26,185 nucleotides of DNA from NCBI GenBank assembly GCA_963656825.1, contig CAVKJG010000027.1, positions 1-26,185 on the forward strand, written 5' to 3'. The notes beneath the pieces are model-generated. The model did not search any database and was not told the DNA's origin. It worked only from the letters and a program-made list of their open reading frames with translations. The translations under genes were made by a program, and so were the position numbers. Shown here in pieces: positions 7,932 through 14,831 of the stretch. How positions within the stretch are numbered: the stretch's first letter is position 1; each line of letters starts with the position of its first letter. The DNA comes from CAG-841 sp963656825 (lineage in GTDB: Bacteria > Bacillota > Clostridia > Oscillospirales > CAG-272).

Positions 7932-8701
7932 CAGTTCTCATTATAATATGTGCTGTTCTCGGGCTTATCTGCGGAGAGCTTGTTGCCTCCGCCTATTACA
8001 GAATTCCCGCAGGGATAAAAACATTTTCAGCCCCCAAATGCAAAAAGTGCGGGAAAAAGCTCGGCATAGCGGACTGTATTCCGCTTTTCTCTTATATCTT
8101 TTCGGGCGGAAAAATGCGCTGCTGCGGCGAGAGAATATCAAAAACAAGGCTGTATTTTCCGCTTGTCGGAGCGCTTATATGGACGGCTTCGACAGATGTT
8201 TTTTACAGAGAATATCCGGTGTATTCGTTTCTTTGCGCGATCGCGGTAACCATGCTTTTTGCGGTGGCTGCGATAGATTTTTCGCATCAGTGGATACCTG
8301 ACAGATTTCAGATAGGACTTCTTGCGGTTTCAATAACTGCGTGCTTTGTAAAAAGTCCGCAGACGCTTGCGGAAAGACTTATAGGCGCGTGCGCGTGCGG
8401 AGGCTTTTTCCTTGCCACATATTTTATATCGCTTTGGGTGCTTAAACGCGAAGGACTCGGAATGGGAGACGTAAAGCTTGCTTTTGTCTGCGGAGCGTTT
8501 CTCGGCTGGAAGGCAATACTTATCGGACTTATTCTGGCGTCGGTGTCGGCGTCGGTAATTCTTATAGCGTTGAGGCGTAAAAACGGCGACGGGAAAGAAA
8601 CCGAATATCCCTTCGCACCGTTTCTTTCGGTCGGCTTTTCTCTTGCGATATTCCTTACCGAACCTATACTTTCGCTTTATTCAGGCATCATAAACCATTA
8701 A
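7928..8701 (+). CDS. pilD: Prepilin peptidase (A24 family)
   Basis: A 257-residue polytopic membrane aspartic protease that removes class III leaders and methylates the new N-terminus. The two catalytic Asp are D117 (AIDFSHQWIPD) and D181 in the GxGD-type motif GLGMGDVKL. The N-terminal cytoplasmic domain has C38-x2-C41, but the usual second CxxC is altered to MRCCG (C65, C66), so zinc binding may use other residues. The ATG overlaps the PilX-like stop by four bases, and AAGGAGGTGG lies upstream. The pilC gene follows within 15 bases. It is the only prepilin peptidase in the window and would process the prepilins encoded just upstream. Confidence 0.92.
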   Translation: MTVLIIICAVLGLICGELVASAYYRIPAGIKTFSAPKCKKCGKKLGIADCIPLFSYIFSGGKMRCCGERISKTRLYFPLVGALIWTASTDVFYREYPVYSFLCAIAVTMLFAVAAIDFSHQWIPDRFQIGLLAVSITACFVKSPQTLAERLIGACACGGFFLATYFISLWVLKREGLGMGDVKLAFVCGAFLGWKAILIGLILASVSASVILIALRRKNGDGKETEYPFAPFLSVGFSLAIFLTEPILSLYSGIINH

Positions 8702-8713
8702 CGGAGGCTTAAA

Positions 8714-9922
8714 GTGCAGAAATTCAAATATACTGCCGTAAACGTGAACAAAAAGAAATTCAACGGTATTTATCTTGCCGAAAACGTTACGGAACTCAGA
8801 AATATGCTTGCAAGACAGGGACTTTATCTCACGTCGGCAAGAGTAATGAAAAATCAGCGTCCGTCGGCAGCGCTTTCGCTGTCCGGCAAAATACCGATAA
8901 AAGAGCTGACCACGTTTTGCAGACAGTTTGCAATAATGATAAACGCCGGAATTTCCGTTTCGGAAAGCATAGGAAGCCTGAAAAATCAGGATTATTCCGC
9001 ATTTTTCAAGCAGTCGCTTTCAATCGTTCACGAGGATCTCAATTCCGGAATGATGCTTTCGGAGGCGCTCAAAAAGCAGAAGCGCGCTTATCCGGAATTT
9101 TTCACAAGTATGATATATATCGGCGAGGGAAGCGGTTCGCTCGATGTGGTGCTCAACAATCTTGCCGATTATTATGAAACCGACGCGCAGATAAAGTCAA
9201 AGACGAAATCGGCGCTTGTATATCCCATAGTGCTTCTTGTGATAATGGTAAGCATACTTGCCGTAATGACGTTTTTCGTTATTCCGACGTTTGAAGAGGC
9301 GCTGTCCGAGCTTGACGTACAGATGCCCGCGCTCACGACGACGATATTCAATATGAGTCACAAAATAGCGGACAATATAGTCACAATACTTATAGTGATT
9401 GCATCCGTTGTGGCGGCGCTTGTCATATTCGGAAGATTCAGAATAGGAAGATACACCTACGATACGCTGAAATACAAGCTTCCCGTAATAAAAAAGGTTC
9501 AGAGAAGCATGGTCACATCGCGGTTTGCGCGCGCATTCGGACTTCTTTTGTCGGGCGGTACGGATCTTATGGAAGCCATGTATATGATATCGAATGTTCT
9601 CGGCAACAAATATGTCGAAAAGCGTTTCCGTCTTGCCGTAAACGAGGTCGAGCGCGGTATGAATCTTACAATGGCACTTGATTCGTATAACATTTTTCAG
9701 CAGATGCTGATACAGATGATATCCGTAGGCGAAAGAACGGGCGAGCTTGACACCGTGCTTATGAGCTCGTGCGAGTTCTTCGATCAGGAGGTTGAAAACT
9801 CACTGAAAGCGATGACGGCGCTTATTCAGCCCGTGCTTCTGGTTATTATGGGCGGCGCGATAGCGATAATGTTCCTTGCCGTATATTCGCCCATACTTTC
9901 GATAATGAATACGCTTGTGTGA
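8714..9922 (+). CDS. pilC: Type IV pilus inner membrane platform protein
   Basis: A 402-residue member of the GspF/PilC family with two T2SSF domains (about 65-187 and 267-390) and hydrophobic segments near residues 170-195, 220-240 and 370-400. PilC is the membrane platform turned by the PilB ATPase during pilin extraction and assembly. The start is GTG at 8714 with GGAGG six bases upstream. It lies between pilD and pilB, with 32 bases before pilB. Its length matches the family. Confidence 0.93.
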   Translation: MQKFKYTAVNVNKKKFNGIYLAENVTELRNMLARQGLYLTSARVMKNQRPSAALSLSGKIPIKELTTFCRQFAIMINAGISVSESIGSLKNQDYSAFFKQSLSIVHEDLNSGMMLSEALKKQKRAYPEFFTSMIYIGEGSGSLDVVLNNLADYYETDAQIKSKTKSALVYPIVLLVIMVSILAVMTFFVIPTFEEALSELDVQMPALTTTIFNMSHKIADNIVTILIVIASVVAALVIFGRFRIGRYTYDTLKYKLPVIKKVQRSMVTSRFARAFGLLLSGGTDLMEAMYMISNVLGNKYVEKRFRLAVNEVERGMNLTMALDSYNIFQQMLIQMISVGERTGELDTVLMSSCEFFDQEVENSLKAMTALIQPVLLVIMGGAIAIMFLAVYSPILSIMNTLV

Positions 9923-9954
9923 CAAAAAATAATTTACGGGGATGTTTGTAAAAA

Positions 9955-11655
9955 ATGAATATAAATATTGAACTTGCAAAGCTTTATATGGACAGAGGCA
10001 TAATAGACGAGCATGAAATGAATACAATGCTTTCCGAAGCCTCGGAGCTTGGAATGACGATAGATGCATATATGCTTAAAACAAAAGCACGCTCGGAGCG
10101 TGAGGTGTATTCCGTGCTTTCGGAGTTTTACTGCATGCCGTATGTTCAGATGGAAATGCTTGATCCGGACGATCAGCTTGTGAGGAGCTTCAGCGTTACG
10201 TTTCTGCGTAAGAACTGTATAGTTCCGATAACCGTTGACGCGAGCGGAACAATGGTCATGGCCATAGGCAGACCGTTTGATCTCAATGCGAGATCTGCGG
10301 CGAGAGTGCTTCACAGAGGTCCGGTGGAATTCATTATGGTTTTGCCGGAATACGTCGAAAAATACCTCAATTCCGCGGCGGCTGTAAAATCAACGGCGGA
10401 CGCTCTTGTAAGTCTTCAGAAGGAAAGAGAAAAGAAAGCCGTAGCTTCATCGCCGTCGGTGGCGGCGATAACCGCGCCTACCCCGAAGGAAGAGGAAGAG
10501 ATATCCAATGCTCCCGCCGTAAGACTTGTCGATTCGATAATAAAAGAGGCAATTCCTTTCCGCGCGAGCGATATTCACATAGAGCCGTTTGAAAATATAG
10601 TAAAGGTTCGTTATCGTATAGACGGCGATCTTGCCGACAGAGCGGAATTTCCGATAGAATCGTTCCCCGCGATATGCGCAAGAATAAAGATACTTTCCGG
10701 CATAGATATAGCCGAAAGACGTATTCCCCAGGACGGCCGTATAAATCTTTCGATAGAGGGAAAGGAATACGACTTCCGCGTATCGACGCTTCCGACTATT
10801 TTCGGAGAGAAATTTGTTATCCGTATTCTCGATAAGACATCGTTCAACTTCACGAGAAAGGATCTCGGCTTCAGCGAAGACGAGAACAAAGTCGTTGACA
10901 AGATACTTGCCCATCCGCACGGAATAGTGCTTCTGACCGGTCCTACGGGATGCGGTAAGTCAACCACGCTCTATTCGTTCCTTAAAGAGATAAATAAGCC
11001 CGAGGTAAACATTGTCACGGTCGAAGATCCGGTAGAGTATACATTGATGGGAATAAATCAGACGCAGGTAAACACAAAAGCCAATATGACCTTTGCGGCG
11101 GCGCTGAGAAGTATTCTCCGTCAGGACCCCGATATAATTATGATAGGTGAAATACGTGACGAAGAAACCGCGCAGATAGCTATCCGTGCCGCCATTACGG
11201 GACATCTTGTTTTCAGCACGCTTCACACAAACGACGCTCCCGGCGTTATAAACCGTCTTGTCGATATGGGCGTGAAGGGCTATCTTGTCGAGGACTCGCT
11301 CATAGGAGTAATATCGCAGAGACTTGTAAAGCAGCTCTGTCCGATGTGTAAGATAAAGACAAGAACTAACCGCAGGGAAATGGAAGTTCTGCATATAGAC
11401 GAGCCTGCGACGATATATCGCCCGCAGGGCTGTCAGTACTGCAACAACTCAGGCTACCGAGGTCGTATTGCGGTACACGAAATAATGTACATGACGGATA
11501 AGCTGAGAGATACGGTGGGACGTCATCTTACGGCTGAAGAGGTTCGCGAGATAGCCAGATCCGAGGGAATGAAAACCCTTTGGGAAGCTTGCAGAGAACG
11601 CGTTTATGCGGGAGATACAAGCATATCCGAGCTTATGACGCTTTCGCTTGACTGA
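9955..11655 (+). CDS. pilB: Type IV pilus assembly ATPase
   Basis: A 566-residue hexameric motor ATPase. An N-terminal MshEN/GspE-N type domain (about 1-150) and a variable linker precede the core. The core has Walker A GPTGCGKST (329-337), Walker B with Asp/Glu (IIMIGEIRDEE), a His box (GHLVFSTLHTNDA) and a zinc site of two CxxC pairs, C462/C465 and C493/C496. These features, including the N-domain and zinc site, fit an assembly (PilB/GspE) rather than retraction (PilT) ATPase. The ATG at 9955 has only a distant GGGG, so initiation may be weak. It is the last gene of the operon, with a strong terminator right behind it. No PilT is present. Confidence 0.95.
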   Translation: MNINIELAKLYMDRGIIDEHEMNTMLSEASELGMTIDAYMLKTKARSEREVYSVLSEFYCMPYVQMEMLDPDDQLVRSFSVTFLRKNCIVPITVDASGTMVMAIGRPFDLNARSAARVLHRGPVEFIMVLPEYVEKYLNSAAAVKSTADALVSLQKEREKKAVASSPSVAAITAPTPKEEEEISNAPAVRLVDSIIKEAIPFRASDIHIEPFENIVKVRYRIDGDLADRAEFPIESFPAICARIKILSGIDIAERRIPQDGRINLSIEGKEYDFRVSTLPTIFGEKFVIRILDKTSFNFTRKDLGFSEDENKVVDKILAHPHGIVLLTGPTGCGKSTTLYSFLKEINKPEVNIVTVEDPVEYTLMGINQTQVNTKANMTFAAALRSILRQDPDIIMIGEIRDEETAQIAIRAAITGHLVFSTLHTNDAPGVINRLVDMGVKGYLVEDSLIGVISQRLVKQLCPMCKIKTRTNRREMEVLHIDEPATIYRPQGCQYCNNSGYRGRIAVHEIMYMTDKLRDTVGRHLTAEEVREIARSEGMKTLWEACRERVYAGDTSISELMTLSLD

Positions 11656-11660
11656 CATAA

Positions 11661-11702
11661 AAAACAAGGCATATCGGTTTTTATACCGATATGCCTTGTT
11701 TT
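11661..11702. terminator. Strong bidirectional terminator between pilB and the XRE gene
   Basis: Arms 11661-11678 (AAAACAAGGCATATCGGT) and 11685-11702 form a perfect 18-bp stem around a 6-nt loop, flanked by A and T tracts on both sides. It ends the pilus operon and, on the other strand, the XRE gene. The minus-strand TAA of the XRE gene (11701-11703) overlaps the outer end of the stem. Confidence 0.93.
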
Positions 11703-11916
11703 ATGCCGCGAAGTTTTTGAAAAGCTCGTCTATGCTTTTTGAAAAAAGCCGCGCAAGCTGTGGAAGCAGATATACGTCGGGACAGCACAGTCCCCGTTCC
11801 CATTTTGACACCGCCTGCGGCGAAACGCAAAGCGCAGACGCAAGCTGTGACTGAGAAAGGGAAACATCGGTGCGATATTTGCGTATATTGCATCCGATAA
11901 TAAAAGCTACATCCAA
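11701..11916 (-). CDS. Small XRE-family DNA-binding regulator
   Basis: A 71-residue protein that is essentially one Cro/C1-type helix-turn-helix domain: IGCNIRKYR, LSQSQLASALCVSPQAVSKWE (the helix-turn-helix) and CPDVYLLPQLARLFSKSIDELF. It has no sensor, peptidase or peptide-binding domain. The start is TTG at 11916, seven bases after GGAGG. The nearby ATG is out of frame and followed at once by a stop. Upstream lie a GC-rich hairpin, three TTTTACCG repeats, micro-ORFs and a consensus promoter. Small single-domain XRE proteins often repress their own or a neighbouring promoter, but the target here is unknown. Confidence 0.85.
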   Translation of the reverse strand: MDVAFIIGCNIRKYRTDVSLSQSQLASALCVSPQAVSKWERGLCCPDVYLLPQLARLFSKSIDELFKNFAA

Positions 11917-11943
11917 GATTTTTCCTCCGATAAAAGTTGTGTA

Positions 11944-11970
11944 AGCGGCGCGGCATTTTACCGCGCCGCT
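11944..11970. repeat. GC-rich 10-bp inverted repeat upstream of the XRE gene
   Basis: AGCGGCGCGG (11944-11953), a 7-nt loop and CCGCGCCGCT (11961-11970) pair perfectly. It lies just before the Shine-Dalgarno of the XRE gene. On the minus strand no T tract follows directly, so it is more likely an operator, RNA stabiliser or translational element than a terminator. One TTTTACCG repeat lies in its loop. Confidence 0.6.
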
Positions 11971-11999
11971 CTTTTACCGGAAAGTTCCGCCTTTTACCG
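11956..11999. repeat. Three direct TTTTACCG repeats
   Basis: Identical octamers TTTTACCG occur at 11956-11963, 11972-11979 and 11992-11999 (plus-strand reading), spaced 16 and 20 bases apart. On the minus strand each reads CGGTAAAA and precedes a G/C-rich stretch. Their position between the promoter and the XRE gene suggests binding sites, though such repeats may also arise by local duplication. Confidence 0.5.
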
Positions 12000-12066
12000 A
12001 GTGGATCTGCGGCGGAAAAATATCCGGTATATTTTTGAGCTGAACATTTAACCGCCTCCTTTTCAT
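11974..12066 (-). CDS. Candidate 30-residue micro-ORF upstream of the XRE gene
   Basis: An ATG at 12066 opens 30 codons ending in TAA at 11974. The peptide starts MKRRRLNVQLKNIPDIF and ends IHSVKGGTFR, basic at the N-terminus and Pro-rich in the middle. GGTGA lies eight bases upstream. It is 25 bases beyond the predicted transcription start, in the same transcript as the XRE gene. It overlaps the 17-residue ORF in another frame, so at most one may be the real product. No family is recognised. Confidence 0.35.
   Translation of the reverse strand: MKRRRLNVQLKNIPDIFPPQIHSVKGGTFR
11994..12047 (-). CDS. Candidate 17-residue micro-ORF nested in the same leader
   Basis: An ATG at 12047 opens 17 codons ending in TAA at 11994, coding the basic peptide MFSSKIYRIFFRRRSTR. 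It has the best Shine-Dalgarno of the region (AAGGAGG, about seven bases upstream), and that purine run is also codons 2-4 of the overlapping 30-residue ORF. It could be a leader peptide controlling the XRE gene. Confidence 0.3.
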   Translation of the reverse strand: MFSSKIYRIFFRRRSTR

Positions 12067-12097
12067 AGTTTATTTCACCGCGTCCCGTGATGAGCTT

Positions 12098-12126
12098 ATG
12101 ATATCATATCGCGGAAAATTTGTCAA
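12098..12126 (-). promoter_or_regulatory. Consensus sigma-A promoter for the micro-ORF and XRE unit
   Basis: On the minus strand a perfect -35 TTGACA (12126-12121), a 17-bp spacer and -10 TATCAT (12103-12098). It begins 13 bases after the sigF stop codon, with only a 6-bp palindrome (12127-12141) between, so the XRE unit has its own strong promoter but could also receive read-through from the spoIIA operon. Confidence 0.8.
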
Positions 12127-12138
12127 TAAACCTGTGGT

Positions 12139-12879
12139 TTACAGCTGTTTTCGCAGCTTTTCAAATATCTTTTTTTCCTCGCGCGATACTTTTACCTGCG
12201 TAAGTCCGAGTATTTTTGCGGTCTGCTGCTGTGAAAGCTCGCGGAAAAAGCGGAGTCTGATTATGCTCTTGCTCATATCGTCAAGACCTTCGACCGCGCC
12301 GAGCAGGGCAAGACGGTCCGTCGTTTTTTCTATTTCGTCACGATCCGACGCTATAAAGCTTTCAAGCGTTGCGCCGTCGTCGTCGCCGCTGTTTCCGAGC
12401 GTTTCGTTTATCGAATACACGGGACAAACGGCGTCGAGCGCATATACGATTTCTTCGGCTGTCATTTTGCAGAGCTCGCTGAGCTCGGATATTTTCGGAT
12501 CTCTGCCGTGCTCGGCGGCAAACGCTTCTTTTTCGCGCATTATGACAGTGCCGCGTCTGCGTATGTCGCGGCTTACCTTTATCATTCCGTCGTCGCGCAG
12601 AAAGCGTCTTATCTCGCCTATAATAAGCGGAACGGCGTAGGTGGAAAATACCGTCCCGAAGCCGCGATCGAAGCTTTTGGCGGCTTTTATCATGCCTATT
12701 GAGCCTATCTGAACAAGATCCTCGTATTCCGTGCCGCGCCCCATAAAGCGCCGCGCAATATTTTTTACAAGCCCCATATTCTGAGTTATAAGCTTTTCGA
12801 GCGCTTCCTTGTCGCCCGATTGAGCAAGAGCTATAAGATCGAGATTTTCATCCTTTGAAACAGATTCAAGATCAGCCAT
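12139..12879 (-). CDS. sigF: Sporulation sigma factor SigF
   Basis: A 246-residue sigma-70 family factor with region 2 (LVKNIARRFMGRG to FSTYAVPLIIGEIRRFLRD), region 3 (KVSRDIRRRG, ELSELCKMTAEEI) and a C-terminal region 4 helix-turn-helix (LSQQQTAKILGLTQVKVSREE). The IIGEIRRFLRDDGMIKVSR pattern is typical of the sporulation SigF/SigG group, and its place behind spoIIAA and spoIIAB identifies SigF, the first forespore-specific factor. The ATG at 12879 has AAGGGG eight bases upstream. A GTG at 12888 overlaps that Shine-Dalgarno and is rejected. It is held inactive by SpoIIAB until SpoIIAA is dephosphorylated. Confidence 0.95.
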   Translation of the reverse strand: MADLESVSKDENLDLIALAQSGDKEALEKLITQNMGLVKNIARRFMGRGTEYEDLVQIGSIGMIKAAKSFDRGFGTVFSTYAVPLIIGEIRRFLRDDGMIKVSRDIRRRGTVIMREKEAFAAEHGRDPKISELSELCKMTAEEIVYALDAVCPVYSINETLGNSGDDDGATLESFIASDRDEIEKTTDRLALLGAVEGLDDMSKSIIRLRFFRELSQQQTAKILGLTQVKVSREEKKIFEKLRKQL

Positions 12880-12919
12880 TTTATGCACCCCTTATTTACG
12901 GGCGGAAAGCATCCGCCTT

Positions 12920-13369
12920 TTATGTAGCGGGAGCGGGATCTGAAAGGCGGCGTATCATTGTTACTTTTGTGCCTTTTCCCGATTGTGAGGTGACGGTGAG
13001 CCTGTCGGAAAAGCTTTCTATTATGGAAAATCCCATTCCGCACCTGTCCTCGTCAGGAAGCGTTGTATAAAGCGGCTGACGTGCTTTTTCAACGTCCTCT
13101 ATTCCGCAGCCCCTGTCGCAGACGGTTATCTTTACCGTTCTGTCGCTGTATGTCCTTGCGGTGAGGATAACAGTGCCTACCGTGCCTGCGTAAGCGTGAA
13201 CTATGCAGTTTGTCACGGCTTCGGAAACGGCGCAGCGAAGATCCGCAAGCTCTTCCACGTCGGGATCGAGCGGGAGCAGAAAACCCGATATTATTCCGCG
13301 TGCGAGCGCTTCGTTTTGCGAAAGCGAAAGAAAGCTGCATTTTATTTCGTTTATTTCTGTCTTTTTCAC
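12920..13369 (-). CDS. spoIIAB: Anti-sigma-F factor and serine kinase SpoIIAB
   Basis: A 149-residue GHKL-type ATPase. The N-box E50-x3-N54 (SEAVTNCIVHAY), the G1 box DRGCGIED (85-92) and the G2 box CGMGFSII (110-117) are all present, and R24 corresponds to the sigma-binding Arg region. SpoIIAB binds and inhibits SigF with ATP and phosphorylates SpoIIAA. The start is GTG at 13369 behind AGGAGGTG, which overlaps the end of spoIIAA, so translation is probably coupled. The sigF gene starts 40 bases downstream. Confidence 0.95.
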   Translation of the reverse strand: MKKTEINEIKCSFLSLSQNEALARGIISGFLLPLDPDVEELADLRCAVSEAVTNCIVHAYAGTVGTVILTARTYSDRTVKITVCDRGCGIEDVEKARQPLYTTLPDEDRCGMGFSIIESFSDRLTVTSQSGKGTKVTMIRRLSDPAPAT

Positions 13370-13372
13370 GGC

Positions 13373-13693
13373 TTACACCTCCTTTTCTTTTATTTTTATC
13401 ATTTTGTCTATACCGGTCATAACTATCAGTCGTTCGGTACGCGGCGACGGGTTTGAGAGCGTTACCTCTATGCCGAGATCGGCGGCTTTCTGATATCTTC
13501 CGAGAATAAGTCCGAGTCCGGAGCTGTCCATAAATTCAACGCCCGAAAGCTCAATACAAAGCGTTTTCGGCATAAGGCGGAACAGCGCCTCGTCTATCTG
13601 TGTTCTTACGCTTGCAACTCCGTGATGGTCCATATCGCCCATAAGAACGGCTGTAAGCGTACCTTCGGCATAATCGAGTATTAGATTTTCCAT
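13373..13693 (-). CDS. spoIIAA: Anti-sigma-F factor antagonist SpoIIAA
   Basis: A 106-residue STAS-domain protein with the phosphorylation loop MDSSGLG; Ser58 aligns with the phosphoserine of Bacillus subtilis SpoIIAA. The dephosphorylated form binds SpoIIAB and frees SigF. The ATG at 13693 has AAAGGAG six bases upstream. It is the first gene of the spoIIA operon, whose order matches that of Bacillus and Clostridium. The phosphatase SpoIIE is not in the window. Confidence 0.95.
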   Translation of the reverse strand: MENLILDYAEGTLTAVLMGDMDHHGVASVRTQIDEALFRLMPKTLCIELSGVEFMDSSGLGLILGRYQKAADLGIEVTLSNPSPRTERLIVMTGIDKMIKIKEKEV

Positions 13694-13739
13694 TCAAAGC
13701 TCCTTTCAAAGAACGCTTGTCCTTTGAATTTATAATATC

Positions 13740-13768
13740 ATTTCAGACCTGCGGATTTTGTCAAAGCG
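13740..13768 (-). promoter_or_regulatory. Tentative promoter of the spoIIA operon
   Basis: On the minus strand TTGACA is followed after 16 bases by AATGAT with a TG one base upstream (extended -10). A sigma-H promoter is expected here by analogy with Bacillus, but no convincing sigma-H pair was seen. Coordinates are approximate. Confidence 0.35.
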
Positions 13769-13787
13769 CGGTGTCGAAACAAAAAAA

Positions 13788-13818
13788 TAAAAGACTCGCT
13801 TTTTCTGCGAGCCTTTTT
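13788..13818 (-). terminator. Intrinsic terminator of the DUF4349 gene
   Basis: On the minus strand the stem GGCTCGC...GCGAGTC (one mismatch, 7-nt loop) is followed by TTTTATTTTTTT. It lies directly after the DUF4349 stop at 13826 and before the spoIIA promoter, separating the two units. Confidence 0.8.
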
Positions 13819-13825
13819 GACGTTT

Positions 13826-14755
13826 TTATTTTGTTTCCGTTTCGGATTTGCTCTTTGCCGCTTTTTTCTTTCTGCTGCGTTTTGTAAGTGCTATGGCTAC
13901 TACGGCTATGATAACGCCGACTATGGCAAACGGAGCTACCCAGACGAATACTATAAGTATTTCGCCGAGAACGTTTGCGAAAACCACAAAAGTGTTTTTT
14001 ACGGCATTTCCGAGACGGGAAAGGAACGTATCTTCCTTTACCTCGGTGTACTCGATGACTTCGCTCAAGCTTATGCTTACATACGAGTAGTCAACGGATT
14101 TGTCGTAATATTTGATTTTGTAGTTTATTTCGTTTATCTCGGAACGGATAGATGAGAGCTTATCCTCAAGCTTTATGAGGTAATCGAGTGAATCCGCTTT
14201 TTCCATCATTGCGAGAATACGTTCCTCCTGCATGGCAAGCGCGTCAAGACGCGACTGATATGTGTAATAAGAATCTGTGACGTCCTCTGTTGAGAGATTT
14301 GAAGAAATTACGTTGCCTTTCTCACCGAGCTCGGCTATGAATTCGTCGAGCTTTGCTGCGGGAATACGGATTGTGAATTTTCCGTAGCGCGACGAGCGGC
14401 TTCCGCCGGAATATATTTTTCCGCCCTCCTCGCTTGAGGAAGAGAAGTATCCGCCGCAGCTTTCCACAAGCGAAGCTATTTCGGATTTGGCTTTGTCGTA
14501 TTCGGTTGTTTCAAGCGATACCGAATATTTTTTTATAAGCTTTTGCTCCGGTGTGATATCGTCAGAGTAGCTTTCGTCGGCTTCAATAAGAATATTACCG
14601 TCCGATTTTTCGCTGTACGATTCGTTTGAAATCTTATTGTAGCCGCCGGAAATGTTTACCGAAAAGTCATCTGTCGATGTTTCGCCTTTGGAGCAGGAGC
14701 AGAGAAGCGCCGCCAGAAGACAAAGCGCAAGAATAAATGCCGCTGATTTTTTCAT
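13826..14755 (-). CDS. DUF4349-domain lipoprotein
   Basis: A 309-residue exported protein. The signal peptide ends in a lipobox (ALLCSC, predicted lipidated C21). A flexible Ser/Asp-rich stretch (about 22-65) leads to the DUF4349 region: KKYSVSLETTEYDKA, VESCGGYFSSS, FTIRIPAAKLDEFI, then a coiled coil (about 170-225) and the YSYVSISLSEV strand. A C-terminal TM helix (about 272-297) and a Lys-rich tail follow, so it may be anchored at both ends. The function of DUF4349 is unknown. The start has AAAGGCGG upstream. The valS gene lies upstream with a 76-base gap and no clear terminator, so co-transcription is possible. Confidence 0.85.
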   Translation of the reverse strand: MKKSAAFILALCLLAALLCSCSKGETSTDDFSVNISGGYNKISNESYSEKSDGNILIEADESYSDDITPEQKLIKKYSVSLETTEYDKAKSEIASLVESCGGYFSSSSEEGGKIYSGGSRSSRYGKFTIRIPAAKLDEFIAELGEKGNVISSNLSTEDVTDSYYTYQSRLDALAMQEERILAMMEKADSLDYLIKLEDKLSSIRSEINEINYKIKYYDKSVDYSYVSISLSEVIEYTEVKEDTFLSRLGNAVKNTFVVFANVLGEILIVFVWVAPFAIVGVIIAVVAIALTKRSRKKKAAKSKSETETK

Positions 14756-14831
14756 TTGTTTATCCGCCTTTCAAAAATATTGGATGTGTTGCTTTTGTAA
14801 ATTAGTCGAATAAGCTTTGAAAAAGTCTCAC

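Noticed and set aside
9934..11394. Minus-strand frames opposite pilB (9934-10314, 10447-10920, 10960-11394)
   Set aside because: They shadow a full PilB with intact Walker and zinc motifs.
12127..12141. Palindrome TAAACC-TGT-GGTTTA as the sigF terminator
   Set aside because: The stem has only six weak pairs and no T tract follows, so termination there is unlikely to be strong.
12880..12888. GTG at 12888 as the sigF start
   Set aside because: It overlaps the AAGGGG Shine-Dalgarno; the ATG at 12879 is correctly spaced.
13694..13790. Sigma-H promoter for spoIIA
   Set aside because: An AGGTCTG stretch is present, but no matching -10 (GAAT) lies at the right distance.
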